Of a DNA stretch of 32,209 nucleotides, positions 6,912 to 15,328 are shown piece after piece. The notes under the pieces were generated by a model that saw nothing but the letters and a program-made list of their open reading frames with translations, did no database searches and was not told the DNA's origin. Origin of the DNA: an uncultured Bacilli bacterium (lineage in GTDB: Bacteria; Bacillota_I; Bacilli_A; RF39; UBA660); assembly GCA_934148015.1 (NCBI GenBank), contig CAKPCU010000014.1:1-32209 (forward strand), in the 5' to 3' direction. The position numbers and the translations under genes were made by a program. The number at the start of each line of letters is the position of its first letter. The stretch's first letter is position 1.

Positions 6912-7679
6912 TTATAACTTTATTTCTTCTTCATATTTTGGAATTATTAGTTTAATTTTTTTATCTATTACATTTTTTAACTTACTTATATCAACATCTT
7001 TAGATACTGGAGGAAATGAGTTATCAAAATGAGATAATATTATTGATTTAGGTTTTATTTTATCTATAATAGGAACTATCTTTTTATCTAAATCACTTCT
7101 TCCTTGATATGCTAATATTAGATAATCAACATTCTTAGGATAAATAGTATTTTTATCTAATGCCATACTACCCATAAATAATAATTTTTTATTATCAGCT
7201 TTAACAAAATAACAAACTGTTTCACCATTTTCATGGCATTTTAAATGATTTTTAATAATAATAGGTAAATTACTGTGATATTTTATCACATTTTTATTAA
7301 ATAGGGTATCTAAAACTAATTTATAATCAAATTTAATGTGTCTTCCTTTTATTACTTTAATATCTATTTTTCCTACTTTAAACTTATCATTATAATTTAT
7401 TTTAACTAATTTATCTTTACTTATTCCGTCAGATAATAATCTATTATAAGGACAAATAGTTGTATGAATTAGTGCGTCTTTATCTTTATATAAATCTACT
7501 AAATCCATAGTATGATCAATATGACCATGTGTAATAAATATATCTTTAACGTTATAAAAATTATTTTTAAAGTCCTTATCTAGTCTTTTATCAAATCTAA
7601 TAAATGGATCAAATAAAATAGTATCATTATCATTTCTAAGTTTTAAACTAAAAGTACCGTACCAAGTTATAGTAGTCAT
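6912..7679 (-). CDS. Metallo-beta-lactamase-fold hydrolase
   Basis: A 255-aa protein of the MBL fold, UPF0173/YtkL-like in style; substrate unknown. The metal motif 'THGHIDH' (HxHxDH) lies near residue 50 and a terminal 'ILSHFDNSFPPV' provides a histidine. The strand that usually carries the bridging Asp reads 'LLFMGSMALD', with Gly-Ser-Met where most relatives have Gly-Asp-Thr, so one metal ligand may be missing or supplied elsewhere. It also has an insertion of about 50 residues ('VLDTLFNKNVIKYHSNLPIIIK'-like region, 115-150). The start ATG follows AGGGAAGTGAT. It lies between ylbJ and tmcAL with gaps of 37 and 15 bp. Confidence 0.85.
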   Translation of the reverse strand: MTTITWYGTFSLKLRNDNDTILFDPFIRFDKRLDKDFKNNFYNVKDIFITHGHIDHTMDLVDLYKDKDALIHTTICPYNRLLSDGISKDKLVKINYNDKFKVGKIDIKVIKGRHIKFDYKLVLDTLFNKNVIKYHSNLPIIIKNHLKCHENGETVCYFVKADNKKLLFMGSMALDKNTIYPKNVDYLILAYQGRSDLDKKIVPIIDKIKPKSIILSHFDNSFPPVSKDVDISKLKNVIDKKIKLIIPKYEEEIKL

Positions 7680-7716
7680 ATAAAATCACTTCCCTTAAGT
7701 ACATTTTAACATAAAA

Positions 7717-8631
7717 TTATAATATTCTAAAAAGAACATATTTTTTATAATGAATATTTTTATCATTAATAGAAGTTATAGCTTGCATCCAAATGCATAA
7801 TCCTCCAAAAGATAAAATATAATATGCTACAAAAAGTTTAAATGGAATATTTACTAATGATAAATTAGTAATAGCGCCTGTCATCTCTAAAATAGAGTTA
7901 ATTAAAAATGAACTTGTAATATTTAAATTAAATATAGCTCTAATTAAATTAGTTAACATATTAAATAGTATAACTACTGAAAATATATTTAAAAGAGAAT
8001 AAATAGTTCCTTTAATAGATTCATTTATACTTTGTATTATAGATTTATTTTTATATGTTTTATTTTGATTACAGCAAGATATAAAATTACGTTTTAAAAT
8101 AAAAGCTTTAATTATATTAGATAAGTAAAGCATTAAAAGAATAATTATTCCATATGTTTTACTATTAAATAAATTTATTCCTGTATTTATAACAAATAGT
8201 GGATTTACAAAATGTGTTACACATAATAAATTTTCAGCAGTTTTACTATTTATTAATCCTTTTTTTAAATATTCATTAATAAATATAGCATTAGATGGAG
8301 TTCCACATATAATAGACATAATAAATATATTAGTCATATTATCATCAAAATTAAATAGTTTTTTAAATAAGTTCTTAATAAACTTTGGAATAACTATTTC
8401 TACGTTATTTTTAACTAATATCATTCCTATTAACATAGTTGGAAATAAACTAGGAAATATTTTAATAAAAAACATATAAGAAGATTTTAATATACTAACA
8501 ACAATTATTTTAGAGTTAGATAATACTAAAAATTCTATTAATATAAGTATATAAATAAATATAATATTTTTCTTTTTCATCATAATAACTATTATTACAA
8601 AATATATAAAATAATGAATATTTATATACAT
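7717..8631 (-). CDS. ylbJ: Sporulation integral membrane protein YlbJ
   Basis: A 304-aa polytopic membrane protein with about seven hydrophobic segments. Family signs are 'KIFPSLFPTMLIGMILVKN' and 'IICGTPSNAIFINEYLKKGLI' followed by 'CVTHFVNPLFVI', matching the YlbJ/nucleoside-gate pattern of glycine-rich turns and an NPLF-like motif. In Bacillus, YlbJ is made in the mother cell under sigma-E and is needed for cortex formation and heat resistance. No convincing Shine-Dalgarno is visible: the ATG at 8631 is used, but ATGs at 8580/8577 giving 'MKKKNIIFIYILIL' are equally possible and would leave more room for a divergent promoter. First gene of the ylbJ-MBL-tmcAL operon. Confidence 0.82.
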   Translation of the reverse strand: MYINIHYFIYFVIIVIMMKKKNIIFIYILILIEFLVLSNSKIIVVSILKSSYMFFIKIFPSLFPTMLIGMILVKNNVEIVIPKFIKNLFKKLFNFDDNMTNIFIMSIICGTPSNAIFINEYLKKGLINSKTAENLLCVTHFVNPLFVINTGINLFNSKTYGIIILLMLYLSNIIKAFILKRNFISCCNQNKTYKNKSIIQSINESIKGTIYSLLNIFSVVILFNMLTNLIRAIFNLNITSSFLINSILEMTGAITNLSLVNIPFKLFVAYYILSFGGLCIWMQAITSINDKNIHYKKYVLFRIL

Positions 8632-8667
8632 CTTACTAATAAAATTAAATAAAGGAGATGTAATTAC

Positions 8668-9201
8668 ATGAGTAAAAAATTTATAATATTTTTAAGTGAT
8701 TTAAAAAAAGGTGATATGCCTGGTATGAAAAGATATATAAAGTTTTTAGATGATGAAAAAACACTAGCAATATTTTATAATCCATTAATAGCACCTAAAC
8801 ATTTAAAAACATATTTAAAAGAAAATAATATAGTAGAAGCTTATGAAGTATTTAGTCTTAATATATTAAAAAGTCATGAAGATAAAATATATACTTTTTC
8901 AAACAATAAGGGTGTATATAATGTAAATAAGGGTATTTTATTTGATGAAAAGTTAGTTATGTTTATAGATAAGGGTATGGAAATAAGTCTTGATTTACCA
9001 AAATATTCATATACAGTTTATAAAGATTATTTAGAAATTAAACCGTTTAAGAAAAATTCTAAGGGTAGTTTTTGTTATGTTGCAAATAAAGAAGATGTTA
9101 GTGAAAAACTTAAAAGTTTAATGCTAGAAGCTAAAGAAGCATCTGATAATATATTATATATTGATGATTATTCTAATATGGTTAAAAGGTTAAAGAAATA
9201 A
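8668..9201 (+). CDS. Hypothetical protein, 177 aa
   Basis: I do not recognise a family. It is soluble, begins 'MSKKFIIFLSDLKKGDMPGMKRYIKFLDDEK', and alternates strands and helices; the C-terminal half has 'YSYTVYKDYLEIKPFKKNSKGSF' and a last helix rich in Lys/Glu. It has a strong AAAGGAGATG site. It is divergent to ylbJ with a gap of 36 bp and is followed by its own terminator, so it is a single-gene unit. Confidence 0.75.
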   Translation: MSKKFIIFLSDLKKGDMPGMKRYIKFLDDEKTLAIFYNPLIAPKHLKTYLKENNIVEAYEVFSLNILKSHEDKIYTFSNNKGVYNVNKGILFDEKLVMFIDKGMEISLDLPKYSYTVYKDYLEIKPFKKNSKGSFCYVANKEDVSEKLKSLMLEAKEASDNILYIDDYSNMVKRLKK

Positions 9202-9228
9202 TATTTAATGCTTAGTTTATTTTATAAG

Positions 9229-9261
9229 ATAATTATAGGTATTTGCTATAATTATTTTTTT
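9229..9261 (+). terminator. Terminator after the 177-aa gene
   Basis: A 10-bp stem ATAATTATAG (9229-9238) / CTATAATTAT (9246-9255), a 7-nt loop and six T. Confidence 0.8.
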
Positions 9262-9299
9262 GTATAATAAGAAAAAGAAATAAAAAATCAAAAAATACA

Positions 9300-9329
9300 T
9301 TGACAAACATTTGTTTGTTTTTATATAAT
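9300..9329 (+). promoter_or_regulatory. Promoter of the hydrolase / PfkB-SIS operon
   Basis: TTGACA (9300-9305), an 18-bp spacer and TATAAT (9324-9329). A second TATAAT lies at 9335-9340. Confidence 0.75.
9303..9318. promoter_or_regulatory. Perfect dyad ACAAACA-TT-TGTTTGT, TetR-like operator
   Basis: Two perfect 7-bp arms with a 2-bp centre, starting inside the -35 box and filling the spacer. Size, position and the ACAAAC...GTTTGT pattern resemble TetR/AcrR-family operators. No TetR gene lies in the window, so the regulator must be elsewhere. Confidence 0.6.
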
Positions 9330-9359
9330 TGATGTATAATAAGACTGTAAGGAGAAAAA

Positions 9360-9992
9360 ATGTTAAAGAAATACTATAAACTAGGAATTAATTACATAGT
9401 ATATTTTCCAGAAAATGTAAGGGAAAATATGCCACTATTATTATTTTTACATGGAATAGGAGAAAGAGGTGAGAAGATAGAGGACATAGAAAAATATGCT
9501 CTACCTAAATATATGAATAAATTTGATATATCATATATTGTTGTTGCCCCTCAGTGCAGTTATAATAATTTCTGGGATTATCATTTAAAAGATGTTGAGA
9601 AAATTTTAGAGAAAGTATATGGAGAATATAAGTACGATAAAGAAAAAGTATGCATAATGGGAAGCAGTATGGGTGCTTTTGGAGCATGGAACTATATTGC
9701 ATCAAGGCCGAATTTATTTAAGGGAATAGTATCGGTATCTGGTGGAATGATGCTTCCAATTAAGCAAGTGCTTATGAATATAAAAGATAAAAAAATATTG
9801 ATTTATCACGGAGATAAAGATGATGTTGTAGATGTAAATCAAAGTTTGGTTTTATACGATAAATTAAAGGATGTAGGTGCAACTAACGTAGAACTAAAAA
9901 TTGTAGAAAATGACAATCATTACCTCACTTCACATGCATTTAAAGATAAATATTTATATGAATGGTTAGATAAAAATATAAAGGGAGAATAA
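9360..9992 (+). CDS. Alpha/beta-hydrolase (esterase/peptidase-like)
   Basis: A 210-aa serine hydrolase of the phospholipase/carboxylesterase or 'predicted peptidase' type. 'PLLLFLHGIGERG' is the oxyanion-hole HG motif, 'IMGSSMGAFGAWNYI' holds the nucleophile Ser in G-x-S-x-G, 'IYHGDKDDVVDV' carries the acid Asp, and 'VENDNHYLTSHAF' the catalytic His. There is no signal peptide, so it acts in the cytosol. The start has an AAGGAG site. It is separated from the PfkB-SIS gene by 3 bp and shares the promoter with the TetR-like operator, so the pair is probably induced together by a small molecule. Substrate unknown; de-esterification of a sugar derivative would suit the partner (inference). Confidence 0.88.
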   Translation: MLKKYYKLGINYIVYFPENVRENMPLLLFLHGIGERGEKIEDIEKYALPKYMNKFDISYIVVAPQCSYNNFWDYHLKDVEKILEKVYGEYKYDKEKVCIMGSSMGAFGAWNYIASRPNLFKGIVSVSGGMMLPIKQVLMNIKDKKILIYHGDKDDVVDVNQSLVLYDKLKDVGATNVELKIVENDNHYLTSHAFKDKYLYEWLDKNIKGE

Positions 9993-9995
9993 AAT

Positions 9996-11951
9996 ATGAG
10001 AGTAGTAAGCATAGGAGATTTAGTATTAGACTATTACTATAAAAATGGAAAACTATTAGGTGTTAATGGTGGAATGACTTCGCATAATATAATTGCAAAT
10101 TTAGCAAAAATGGGATTAAATACATCCGTATATGGATCTTGTGGCAATGATATTCAAGGTGAAATGACAATAAAAAGTTTAAAAAAAATAAATGTTGATG
10201 TTTCTAATATTAAAAAGTTAGAAGGAGAAAGAACAAGAGCTTTTCATGTTTCTTATTTTGAAAATGATGATAAGTTAACATTTATATCTAAGAAAAAGTG
10301 CCCTTTTTGTAATAATAAAAGTTGGTATAATGATAGTTTAATAGATGTTAATAGTATTATTGAAGATATTAAAAATGATGATTTATTAGTATTCGACAAT
10401 TTAAATGATAAAAATCAAATAATTATAGATGATATTAATAATAAAAAAGTAATAGATTTAGGTCAATATTTTGAATTTGAAAATTTAGAAGAAAAAGAAA
10501 TAATTAATAAAATACGAAATAAATTTGAAATTATTAATTTTAATGAAAGGGTATCAAAGTATTTGATAAATAAATTAAATCTTAAAAATGATTTAGAATT
10601 ATTTAAGCTCTTATCTCCTAAATTTATGACTATAACTAAAGGAGATGCTGGAGCAAGTTTTATATATAAAAATAAAATATATAACTTTTCTTTAATTAAT
10701 AAAGGTAATGTTGCTGACTCTACTGGAGCTGGCGATGCCTTTATATCTAGCATAATAAGAGATGTTATAAAAAATAATTTTGAATATGATCCTAATTTAT
10801 TTGAAAAATGGTATGAAAATTCAAATAAACTCACTTCAAAAGTTGTGTCTAAAATGGGTGCTAGAGGACATATCAATTCTTTATTTAAAATAAAAAATGA
10901 TGATAATAAATGCACTTGCGACAGTTTTATATATAATGAGAGAAAACAAATAAAAAGATGTAATCTAAATATTAATAATTTAGAAACTAGAATTACTAAT
11001 GCAGTTAATTCGGGTGTATGTAATAAGGTTAATAATATAGATTTTAATGAAAATAGTAATTGTTTATTTGTTGGGACTGGTGGATCATATGCTGGAGCAA
11101 ATTTTGCATCAAAAGTTATAAATATGTTATATGGATGTAATACTTATCCAATGTATCCAAGAGACATTTTATATAGAAATAATAAGAATATAAATAAAAT
11201 AATATTGTTTTCTTACTCAGGCACAACTAATGATATTATTAATAGTGTTAAAGATTTTGAAAATAAAAATATTTATATTGTTACGAAAGGGCAACTACAA
11301 AAAATCGTATTAAAAACTGGTATTTTAAAGAAAAATATTTTAAGCTATAGAACTTCATCTAATAAAGGAAAAGAAAGAGGTTTTCTATCATTTGAGGGAG
11401 CTGTTGTACCAGCTGCAATATTTTTAAAGTATTATTTTGATAAAACTAATATTTCTATTGATTTTGATATTTTCATTAAAAAGTCAATTAATAATTGGAA
11501 TGAAAAAATAAAAAACATAGTAAACAAAAACTTTATAGAAAAAATAAAAGAACATGGATTAATAAATTTATTTCGTGGTGATTATACTGATACTGCTTGC
11601 TATGATTTAGAAAGTAAAATTATTGAATCAGGCGTTTGCAATTGTATTATTCATGAGAAAAAGAATTTTTCACATGGAAGGTTTATTAATTATGAAAACT
11701 TAAACAATACTTGCTCAATATATTTTAAGCAAAAGAATACTACAAAATATGAACAAGAATTATTAAAATATTTAGGTAGCGACAATATAGTAATAGAAAG
11801 CGAATATGATGGTATGATGGCTGAGTTTGATTTGTTAATAGCTTCGCAGTTTATTATTTATTATATTGGAAAAGTATTAGATATAGATGTATCAAAACCA
11901 AAATATTCTGAAGATGCACTGAAAATATATTTTTATAAGGGTGATTTATAA
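9996..11951 (+). CDS. PfkB-family sugar kinase fused to a double SIS domain
   Basis: A 651-aa two-enzyme fusion. Residues 1-290 are a ribokinase/PfkB kinase: 'GVNGGMTSHNIIANLAKMG' (22-40) is signature one and 'DSTGAGDAF' (241-249) signature two with the catalytic Asp247. The lid region carries an unusual Cys102-Pro-Phe-Cys105. After a Cys-rich linker (306-322), residues about 345-651 are a sugar-isomerase region: 'GTGGSYAGA' (360-368) and 'SYSGTTNDI' (406-414) are SIS phosphosugar-binding loops, and the second half has 'ESKIIESGVC' and 'FSHGRF', as in GlmS/FrlB-type double SIS proteins. A kinase that makes a sugar phosphate and an SIS enzyme that isomerises or deglycates it would act in sequence, like FrlD plus FrlB; the true substrate is not visible. 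Confidence 0.88.
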   Translation: MRVVSIGDLVLDYYYKNGKLLGVNGGMTSHNIIANLAKMGLNTSVYGSCGNDIQGEMTIKSLKKINVDVSNIKKLEGERTRAFHVSYFENDDKLTFISKKKCPFCNNKSWYNDSLIDVNSIIEDIKNDDLLVFDNLNDKNQIIIDDINNKKVIDLGQYFEFENLEEKEIINKIRNKFEIINFNERVSKYLINKLNLKNDLELFKLLSPKFMTITKGDAGASFIYKNKIYNFSLINKGNVADSTGAGDAFISSIIRDVIKNNFEYDPNLFEKWYENSNKLTSKVVSKMGARGHINSLFKIKNDDNKCTCDSFIYNERKQIKRCNLNINNLETRITNAVNSGVCNKVNNIDFNENSNCLFVGTGGSYAGANFASKVINMLYGCNTYPMYPRDILYRNNKNINKIILFSYSGTTNDIINSVKDFENKNIYIVTKGQLQKIVLKTGILKKNILSYRTSSNKGKERGFLSFEGAVVPAAIFLKYYFDKTNISIDFDIFIKKSINNWNEKIKNIVNKNFIEKIKEHGLINLFRGDYTDTACYDLESKIIESGVCNCIIHEKKNFSHGRFINYENLNNTCSIYFKQKNTTKYEQELLKYLGSDNIVIESEYDGMMAEFDLLIASQFIIYYIGKVLDIDVSKPKYSEDALKIYFYKGDL

Positions 11952-12040
11952 TTAATTATTTAAGCAAGAAATTAAGAAAAAATATATAATTTATGCTATA
12001 TTTCATATTGAAGTGTTCCATGATAAAAAAGAAAATATTG

Positions 12041-12069
12041 TTGACTGTTAAGCTTGAATATGTTATCAT
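12041..12069 (+). promoter_or_regulatory. Promoter of the lipoprotein gene
   Basis: TTGACT (12041-12046), a 17-bp spacer and TATCAT (12064-12069), with AAAGGAG and the ATG following. The remaining gap 11952-12040 shows no other feature. Confidence 0.7.
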
Positions 12070-12100
12070 GAATGCATAATAAAGGAGTGAAAGTAAAATT

Positions 12101-12619
12101 ATGAAAAAGAAAATGTTTGTTAGTTTATTGTTATTTTTTTTCATGGCATTGATTACAACTGGGTGCAATGATGAAAAATATGATCCTCTTGATGAATTTA
12201 TAAAACATGAAAGCAGTTTAGGCAAGAAAACAATTAAGTGTACATTATCTAAAAATGATTCTGCTAATAATTATAATCTTAATTCATCATATAAAGTCCA
12301 TTCAGAAAACGAAATAGTTAATTATGTTGAGACAGTAGAAAAAATAACTTCAACTGATTCATCTGTTTTAAAACAATTTGAGAATAATCTAAATAATTTA
12401 TATTCAAATATGAATAGTAAATATGGTGGATATACATATAATATAGTGAATAATAATAATGAAGTTATTGCAACTACCAAAATTGACTATACAACTTTTG
12501 ATGTAGCCAAGTTGATAAGTGACGATCCTTCAGCGAAATATATGATTAATAGTGATAATAAAATAACTTTAGATGGTGTATTACAAACATACAAACAACT
12601 TGGTGCGGTTTGTGAATAA
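12101..12619 (+). CDS. DUF1307/YehR-like lipoprotein
   Basis: A 172-aa secreted lipoprotein. A basic N-terminus and hydrophobic core end in the lipobox 'ITTGC', so Cys22 would be lipidated. The mature part matches the pattern of the DUF1307/YehR family as I recall it: 'KCTLSKN...SSYKVHSENEIVNYVETVEKI' (cysteine, then beta-strands), 'NNLYSNMNSKYGGYTYNI', 'TKIDYTTFDV' and a terminal 'YKQLGAVCE'. The two mature cysteines (near 48 and 171) may form a disulfide. Function unknown; it sits on the outer face of the membrane. Own promoter and terminator. Confidence 0.8.
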   Translation: MKKKMFVSLLLFFFMALITTGCNDEKYDPLDEFIKHESSLGKKTIKCTLSKNDSANNYNLNSSYKVHSENEIVNYVETVEKITSTDSSVLKQFENNLNNLYSNMNSKYGGYTYNIVNNNNEVIATTKIDYTTFDVAKLISDDPSAKYMINSDNKITLDGVLQTYKQLGAVCE

Positions 12620-12685
12620 ATAGTAAAAAATTTTTAGATAATAATATTATATGGTGCTAATTCATATAAGATTTTCATGATAAAC

Positions 12686-12710
12686 AAGGCTACATTTGGT
12701 AGCTTTTTTT
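12686..12710 (+). terminator. Terminator between the lipoprotein gene and mutS
   Basis: Stem AAGGCTAC / GTAGCTTT with loop ATTTG, then T residues to 12710. Confidence 0.75.
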
Positions 12711-12747
12711 CTTGTTTTGTTATATAATTTATAAATAGGTGGTTATT

Positions 12748-15309
12748 GTGAAAAGAAGTGAAGTAAATAGAGAATTATTAAGTCCTATGATGAGACAGTA
12801 TATGGAAGTTAAGGATAATTATCAAGATGTTATACTTTTTTATAGAATAGGTGACTTCTATGAAATGTTTTTTGAAGATGCATATGAAATATCTAGAGTT
12901 TTAGAACTTACTTTAACTGGTAAAAATGCTGGATTAAAAGAACGTATTCCAATGTGCGGAATTCCTCATCATGCTGCTAATATATATCTAGAAAAATTAG
13001 TTGATAGTGGTTATAAAGTAGCTATTTGTGAACAAGTAGAAGATCCAAAGGATGCTAAAGGAATTGTTAAAAGAGAAGTTATTAGAGTAGTATCTAAAGG
13101 AACTGTTATGACAGATGAAATGTTAGATGCTAAAACAAATAATTTTATTGGGGCTTTAAGAAAATTAAATGACGAATATTCACTTGCTTATCTTGATTTA
13201 TCAACGGGGGAATTTTACTCTTTATTAATAGATGATGATAATAATAAAATAGTAAATGAAATATTAAATGATAATATAAAAGAATTAGTATTATATGATT
13301 CTATTGATCCAAAAGTACTATCAGCTCTAAAAGATGAAAGTGGAATAATTATTTCTCATGAAAATAATATAGAAGAAATAGAAGAATATAAAAAATTATA
13401 TGAAGATATAGTAGATGTTAGGTTATTAAGTTCTATTTGTTTACTTTTAAATTACTTAAATAATGGTCAAAAAAGAAGTTTAGAGCATTTACAAAAAGTT
13501 ATTAAAAAAGATTATAATACTTATCTTAAGATGGATTGTAATACAAAAAGAAATTTAGAGCTAACAGAAAATTTAAGAACTAAGGAACGTACATATTCTC
13601 TATTATGGTTACTTGATAAGACTAAAACTGCAATTGGATCTAGAATGCTTAAAAGTATGATAGAAAATCCATTAGTTGATAAAGATAAAATAGAAAATAG
13701 ATATGACATGGTATCTAAATTAAATGAAGAGTTTATATTAAAAGATGAATTAAAAGAGTTACTAAAAGAAGTGTATGATTTAGAAAGATTAGCGGGTAGA
13801 ATATCTTTTGGTAATGCTAATGCTAGAGATTTACTTCAGCTTAAAGCATCATTAAAAGTTTTACCTAGAATAAAAGAAATAATAGAAGAACTTAAGTTTA
13901 ATTTAGTAATTGATCCTCTAGAGGATTTATATAATTATTTAGATAAAAGTATATATGAAAATCCTCCTATCGGATTAAAAGAAGGTTACTTAATAAAAGA
14001 AAACTTTAATAAAGATTTAGATGAATTAAAGGAAGCTAGACGTGGTGGTAAGGACTTTATAGCTAAGTTAGAAGAAGAAGAGAGAAAAAGAACTAATATT
14101 AAGAATTTAAAAGTTGGTTATAATCGTATATTTGGTTATTATATAGAAGTATCTAAAGGAAATAGTAAGCAGGTTACTGAAGAATTTGGATATGAAAGAA
14201 AACAAACTTTAGCAAATTGTGAAAGATTTATAACACCTGTTTTAAAAGAAAAAGAATCTTTAATATTAGGTGCGGAAGAAAAGATAATAAATTTAGAATA
14301 TGAGCTTTTTTGCACTGTAAGAGATGAAGTTAAGAAATTAATACCTATACTTCAAGATAATGCTAAAAAAATAGCTTTATTAGATGTTATGCAAGCTTTT
14401 TCATCTGTTAGTGAAGAAAATAAATATACAAGACCTATTTTGACTTTGAAAAAAGAAGTAGATATAAAGGAGGGTAGACATCCTGTTGTTGAAAAAGTAC
14501 TTAAGGGTGAATATGTTAGCAATGATATTATATTTAATTGTGGAACAACACTTCAACTTATAACAGGACCTAACATGGCGGGTAAATCAACTTATATGAG
14601 ACAGATGGCTTGCATTGTTATAATGGCTCAAATAGGATGTTTTGTACCTGCAGAAAGTGCAACGCTTCCAGTTTTTGATAAAATATTTACCCGTATTGGT
14701 GCATCAGATGATTTAGTGTCTGGATCATCAACATTTATGGTTGAGATGATGGAAGCTAATCGTGCAATAGAAGGCGCAACAGAACATAGTTTAATATTAT
14801 TTGATGAATTAGGACGTGGTACAGCTACATATGATGGTATGAGTTTAGCTAGAGCTATAATAGAATATATACATGATAATATAAAAGCTATTACTCTTTT
14901 TTCTACGCATTATCATGAATTAACTTCATTACAAAAAGAAAAGAAGCATATTAAAAATGTACATGTTGCAGCTTTAGAAGAAAATGGTAATATAACATTT
15001 TTACATAAAATAAAAGAAGGAAGCGTAGATAAAAGCTATGGTATACATGTAGCTAAGTTAGCTAATCTTCCTGATAGTTTAATAAAAAGAGCAGATGAAA
15101 TACTTAAGACTTATGAAGAAAAAGCAAGAGAAAATAATAAAAAAGAAACCGTAAGTCAAATATCTATGGATTTTGATAATAATAGTCAAACAGATGAAAA
15201 GTATGATATAATAAAAAAGAAGTTAGATTCTATTAATCCTCTTGAAATAACTCCAATAGAGGCTCTTAATATTTTATATGAATTAAAAAATGCATTGAAT
15301 AAAAAATAA
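12748..15309 (+). CDS. mutS: DNA mismatch repair protein MutS
   Basis: An 853-aa mismatch sensor ATPase, full length. The N-terminal 'LFYRIGDFYEMFFEDA' contains the Phe-x-Glu mismatch wedge; connector, lever and clamp domains follow; the C-terminal ATPase shows Walker A 'TGPNMAGKSTYMRQ' (about 606-619), the 'DDLVSGSSTFMVEM' signature, Walker B 'SLILFDELGRGTATYDG' and the switch 'STHYHEL'. The start is the GTG at 12748, five bases after AGGTGG; the in-frame GTG at 12739 overlaps that site. First gene of a tight cluster with the unknown gene, nusB and uvrC. Confidence 0.97.
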   Translation: MKRSEVNRELLSPMMRQYMEVKDNYQDVILFYRIGDFYEMFFEDAYEISRVLELTLTGKNAGLKERIPMCGIPHHAANIYLEKLVDSGYKVAICEQVEDPKDAKGIVKREVIRVVSKGTVMTDEMLDAKTNNFIGALRKLNDEYSLAYLDLSTGEFYSLLIDDDNNKIVNEILNDNIKELVLYDSIDPKVLSALKDESGIIISHENNIEEIEEYKKLYEDIVDVRLLSSICLLLNYLNNGQKRSLEHLQKVIKKDYNTYLKMDCNTKRNLELTENLRTKERTYSLLWLLDKTKTAIGSRMLKSMIENPLVDKDKIENRYDMVSKLNEEFILKDELKELLKEVYDLERLAGRISFGNANARDLLQLKASLKVLPRIKEIIEELKFNLVIDPLEDLYNYLDKSIYENPPIGLKEGYLIKENFNKDLDELKEARRGGKDFIAKLEEEERKRTNIKNLKVGYNRIFGYYIEVSKGNSKQVTEEFGYERKQTLANCERFITPVLKEKESLILGAEEKIINLEYELFCTVRDEVKKLIPILQDNAKKIALLDVMQAFSSVSEENKYTRPILTLKKEVDIKEGRHPVVEKVLKGEYVSNDIIFNCGTTLQLITGPNMAGKSTYMRQMACIVIMAQIGCFVPAESATLPVFDKIFTRIGASDDLVSGSSTFMVEMMEANRAIEGATEHSLILFDELGRGTATYDGMSLARAIIEYIHDNIKAITLFSTHYHELTSLQKEKKHIKNVHVAALEENGNITFLHKIKEGSVDKSYGIHVAKLANLPDSLIKRADEILKTYEEKARENNKKETVSQISMDFDNNSQTDEKYDIIKKKLDSINPLEITPIEALNILYELKNALNKK

Positions 15310-15328
15310 AGGTTAGGTGATATTAGAT

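Noticed and set aside
10463..10915. Minus-strand ORF of 150 codons inside the PfkB domain
   Set aside because: Antisense shadow of the kinase signature region.
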